Source: Planomonospora sp. ID67723 (lineage in GTDB: Bacteria > Actinomycetota > Actinomycetes > Streptosporangiales > Streptosporangiaceae). Taken from it: 64,000 bases of DNA. This document shows, in pieces, positions 61,535 through 64,000 of this stretch; within the stretch, counting starts at the first letter, position 1, and the number at the start of each line of letters is the position of its first letter. The translations under genes were made by a program, and so were the position numbers. The notes beneath the pieces were generated by a model. The model did no database searches. It saw only the letters and a list, made by a program, of their open reading frames with translations, and had not been told where the DNA came from. The stretch spans positions 496,001 to 560,000 of the forward strand of contig NZ_JABTEZ010000002.1 of assembly GCF_015711605.1 (NCBI RefSeq). Direction: 5' to 3'.

Positions 61535-62760
61535 CAGCCACCGTTATCGGCGACTCCCGGCCCGCACCCGCGACAAGAGGGCAGTATTTTCCGGAACTCC
61601 AGGGAATACGCGCACTCGCCGTGCTGGCCGTCGTCACCATTCACTCCGCTTTCGCCTCGGGGCAGATCGGATACCTCGACCAGCCCGGCAACGGCGTGCT
61701 CGCCGTGGTGCTGGAAAGGTTCACTCGCGAGTCGCTGCCGATTCTCTTCGCCCTCTCGGGATTCCTGCTCTACCGGCCGTTCGCGCTGGCGACCATCGCG
61801 GGCGCCGAGCAGACCTACAAGCTGGGCTCCTACGCGTGGCGGCGGGCGCTGCGCATCTTCCCCGCGTACTTGCTGCTCGCCGTGGTGATCATGTTCACGC
61901 TCGGCAAGGAGCAGATCACCGGATTCTGGTACGTCGTGCGCGTCGTGACGATGCAGCACGTCTACGAGCCGGGCGGCATCCCGCAAGGCATGGAGTCGAC
62001 GTGGAGCATGGCCACGGAGATCGCGTTCTACGCGCTGCTGCCGCTGCTGGCCTGGGCGTTCCACCGGCTGGCGAGCGGCGCCGCGACGCCGGCGGCCAAG
62101 GCGCGCCGGGTCCTGCTGCCGATCGGCGCCATCATCCTCATCGGATACGCCTTCAGCGCCTGGAGCCATCACCCCTCGCTCGGTGAGTACCCGGTGCAGG
62201 GCAACTGGCCCATCGCCTGGTTCGGCTACCTGGCCGTCGGCATGGCGCTGGCCACCATGTCGGCCGCGGCGGAGAGCGACGGCTGGCTGGCCCCCTACCG
62301 GCTGATCGCCCGCAACCCCCTGGGCACCTGGGCGGTCGCGTTCGGCATCACGATCCTCTACTGCTTCTCGCCCATGGGCGACCAGGGCACGGCCAACTTC
62401 CCGACCACCTCTGTGGTGCTGTTCAACCAGCCGATCGACCTGCTGATCGTCTTCCTGATGCTGGCGCCGCTGACCGTGCCCGGTGTGCGCTCGCGGTTCA
62501 TCAGCGCCGTCCTGAACATCACGCCGCTGCAGTTCATCGGCCGCGTCTCCTACGCGATGTTCCTGTGGCACATCCCCGCCATCTACCTGTGGAACCTGTG
62601 GGGGACGACGAACTTCCCCCTCGCGCTCCTGCTCGTGCACGGCACCGCGTTCACCGCGGCAGTGATCAGCTACTACGCCGTCGAACGGCCGGCGCTGCGG
62701 CTGCGCAACAAGCTCGGCAAGGGCTCCGTGGAGCCCAGCACGCCCGTGCTCGTGCGCTGA
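61531..62760 (+). CDS. Membrane acyltransferase family 3 (OafA/YrhL-like)
   Basis: The 409-residue protein has about ten membrane segments and the family start YFPELQGIRALAVLAVVTIH (about 17-36), with a catalytic His in the first membrane helix. Other members O-acylate sugars or antibiotics such as macrolides. It may acylate a sugar or the product at the membrane, perhaps as a tailoring or resistance step. ATG 61531 overlaps the thioesterase stop (ATGA). It is the last gene of the tightly coupled set; a short gap leads to the PhyH gene. Confidence 0.9.
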   Translation: MTATVIGDSRPAPATRGQYFPELQGIRALAVLAVVTIHSAFASGQIGYLDQPGNGVLAVVLERFTRESLPILFALSGFLLYRPFALATIAGAEQTYKLGSYAWRRALRIFPAYLLLAVVIMFTLGKEQITGFWYVVRVVTMQHVYEPGGIPQGMESTWSMATEIAFYALLPLLAWAFHRLASGAATPAAKARRVLLPIGAIILIGYAFSAWSHHPSLGEYPVQGNWPIAWFGYLAVGMALATMSAAAESDGWLAPYRLIARNPLGTWAVAFGITILYCFSPMGDQGTANFPTTSVVLFNQPIDLLIVFLMLAPLTVPGVRSRFISAVLNITPLQFIGRVSYAMFLWHIPAIYLWNLWGTTNFPLALLLVHGTAFTAAVISYYAVERPALRLRNKLGKGSVEPSTPVLVR

Positions 62761-62856
62761 TCCCGCCTCCGGAGCCCCGGGTCCGGCCATCCCCCAGCCG
62801 GACCCGGTGCACGTTCACGCCTCCGCGTCCGTTCAACCCTGATGCCAAGGAAGGTG

Positions 62857-63738
62857 ATGACTGTGGCGAGTCTGACCCGAGTCAGATCCGACGCCGATCT
62901 CGACGACGTGGTGGCCGTCCTGGAAAGGGACGGAGCCGTCATCGTGGAAGACTTCGTCGACCACGAGACGCTGGCGGGGCTGTGGGCCGACCTGGAGCCC
63001 GCGCTGGAGGCCCAGGCCTACAGTGACAGCTGGTACGACGGCCTGCGCACGCGGCGGGTGTCGTCGCTGTTCGCCCGCACCAAGCGGCTGACCCCCGTGG
63101 TGACGCACCGCCTCTACCTGGGCGCCGCCAGAGCCATCATGCAAAAGCCCGTCCCCATGTGGATCGGCAAGTCCAGGCAGGAGATGACGCCGAGCATCCA
63201 GATCAGCGCCACCCAGCTCGTGCAGATCCACAAGGGACAGGGCAACCAGCCGCTGCACCGCGACGACGCGCTGCACCTGCGCAGCCATCCCGGCCCCACC
63301 AGCCGGGTACAGCTCATGCTGGCCATGAGCGAGTTCACCGCCGCCAACGGCGGCACCCAGGTGATCCCCGGCAGCCACCACTGGGACGACGAGCGGCCCC
63401 CGACCACCGAAGAGGCCATCCCCACCGAGATGCCGGCCGGAGGCGGGCTGATCTGGCTGGGCGGCGTCTACCACGGCGGCGGGCGCAACGTGACTGACAC
63501 GCCACGCACCGGCATGACCATCGCCTACGACCTGGGCAACCTCAGGCAGGAGGAGAACCAGTACCTCGCGGTGCCCCGCGAGCGGGTGCTGGAGTATCCC
63601 GAAGAGGTGCGCAAGCTCCTCGGCTACGACCGCTGCCCGCCCGGCGTGGGCTGGCTGGAGATGCACGACCCCTCGATCGTGCTCGAGGCCGAGGACGTCC
63701 AGCGGGCCGCGCTCGGCGCCCTCGTCGACAGCCGCTGA
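62857..63738 (+). CDS. Fe(II)/2-oxoglutarate dioxygenase, phytanoyl-CoA hydroxylase type
   Basis: The 293-residue enzyme has the metal-binding HxD as QPLHRDDALH (about 131-140) and a distal His in VYHGGGRNVTD (about 207-217), followed by Arg in TPRTGMTI that would bind 2-oxoglutarate. The family (PhyH) hydroxylates or halogenates; HRD with Asp argues for hydroxylation. It may hydroxylate the amino acid loaded by the A-PCP protein. I chose ATG 62857 because AAGGAAGG lies about 8 bases upstream. It is 96 bases after the acyltransferase gene, so it may belong to the same transcript. Confidence 0.9.
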   Translation: MTVASLTRVRSDADLDDVVAVLERDGAVIVEDFVDHETLAGLWADLEPALEAQAYSDSWYDGLRTRRVSSLFARTKRLTPVVTHRLYLGAARAIMQKPVPMWIGKSRQEMTPSIQISATQLVQIHKGQGNQPLHRDDALHLRSHPGPTSRVQLMLAMSEFTAANGGTQVIPGSHHWDDERPPTTEEAIPTEMPAGGGLIWLGGVYHGGGRNVTDTPRTGMTIAYDLGNLRQEENQYLAVPRERVLEYPEEVRKLLGYDRCPPGVGWLEMHDPSIVLEAEDVQRAALGALVDSR

Positions 63739-63828
63739 ATCCCCGGGCGAATGAGCATTCCCGAATAAGACGCCGGACCCGCCGACCCGGAATACTTGTA
63801 AGTCGGCATCTCGAGAAAGGACGACACT

Positions 63829-64000
63829 ATGACCGATGCGGCGAGTGGCAAGATAGAGATCACCAGAGTTCTCGACGCCCCGCGCGACGTGGTCTTCGCG
63901 GCCTGGACCAAGCCGGAGCACTTCACCCACTGGTGGGGCGCCCCGCTGGAGACCATCTCCATGGATGTGCGGCCGGGCGGCGAATGGAAGGCCACCATCG
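63829..64000 (+). CDS. SRPBCC/AHSA1-like protein, 3'-truncated by the window
   Basis: The visible 57 residues, beginning IEITRVLDAPRDVVFAAWT and continuing HWWGAPLETISMDVRPGGEW, are the N-terminal part of an Activator of Hsp90 ATPase-like (SRPBCC) protein. Such small hydrophobic-pocket proteins act as regulators, ligand carriers or cyclases. The ATG at 63829 follows AAAGGAC. The gene continues past base 64,000, so its function and relation to the cluster cannot be judged. Confidence 0.85.
   Translation, partial: MTDAASGKIEITRVLDAPRDVVFAAWTKPEHFTHWWGAPLETISMDVRPGGEWKATI

Overview
The window is high-GC DNA with GTG starts and many ATGA or GTGA gene overlaps, typical of a filamentous actinomycete. 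I cannot place it to genus. Almost all of it looks like one side of a large enediyne antitumour-antibiotic cluster. The cluster runs off the left edge, where a DUF1702 gene is cut, and possibly off the right edge, where an SRPBCC gene is cut.

Bases 1-12,032 hold the enediyne core operon: DUF1702 protein, UnbV-like FG-GAP protein, UnbU-like membrane protein, the iterative enediyne synthase PKSE, its hot-dog thioesterase, a flavin reductase and a P450. An AraC-type regulator and a metallophosphoesterase point the other way. Bases 14,240-21,362 hold a SigE-like sigma factor coupled to a DUF5987-like/GMC oxidoreductase pair, an AhpD-like protein, a maleylpyruvate-isomerase-fold protein, a YcaO-like protein and a LuxR-type regulator.

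Bases 21,363-30,437 are the least explained part. They include a small exported peptide with four WPG repeats, an acyl-CoA carboxylase beta subunit, two tiny coupled ORFs, a discrete phosphopantetheinyl transferase, two alpha/beta hydrolases (one exported and epoxide-hydrolase-like), two membrane proteins and a BBE-type flavin oxidase.

Bases 30,573-55,813 make peripheral groups. A minus-strand operon (ADIC synthase, isochorismatase, dehydrogenase, flavin monooxygenase, AsnB-like amidotransferase) should lead from chorismate to 3-hydroxyanthranilate and an oxidised or amidated derivative. A C-A-PCP NRPS and an SgcC4-like tyrosine aminomutase point to a beta-tyrosine unit, and an HpaB-type hydroxylase plus the flavin reductase could hydroxylate it. 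An aminotransferase and N-methyltransferase fit a dimethylamino sugar. A phenylacetyl-CoA epoxidase-like set with a fused PaaA-PaaB, a molybdopterin oxidoreductase, a benzoate-CoA-ligase-like enzyme and an arylamine N-acetyltransferase form an aryl-CoA module that is unusual here.

Bases 55,980-63,738 are one overlapping plus-strand operon (A-PCP protein, B12 radical SAM enzyme, acyl-CoA dehydrogenase, type II thioesterase, membrane acyltransferase) followed by a PhyH-type dioxygenase. Together the genes suggest a nine-membered C-1027/kedarcidin/maduropeptin-type enediyne with aromatic decorations. The product itself is inference. I saw no chromoprotein apoprotein, halogenase or efflux pump in the window.
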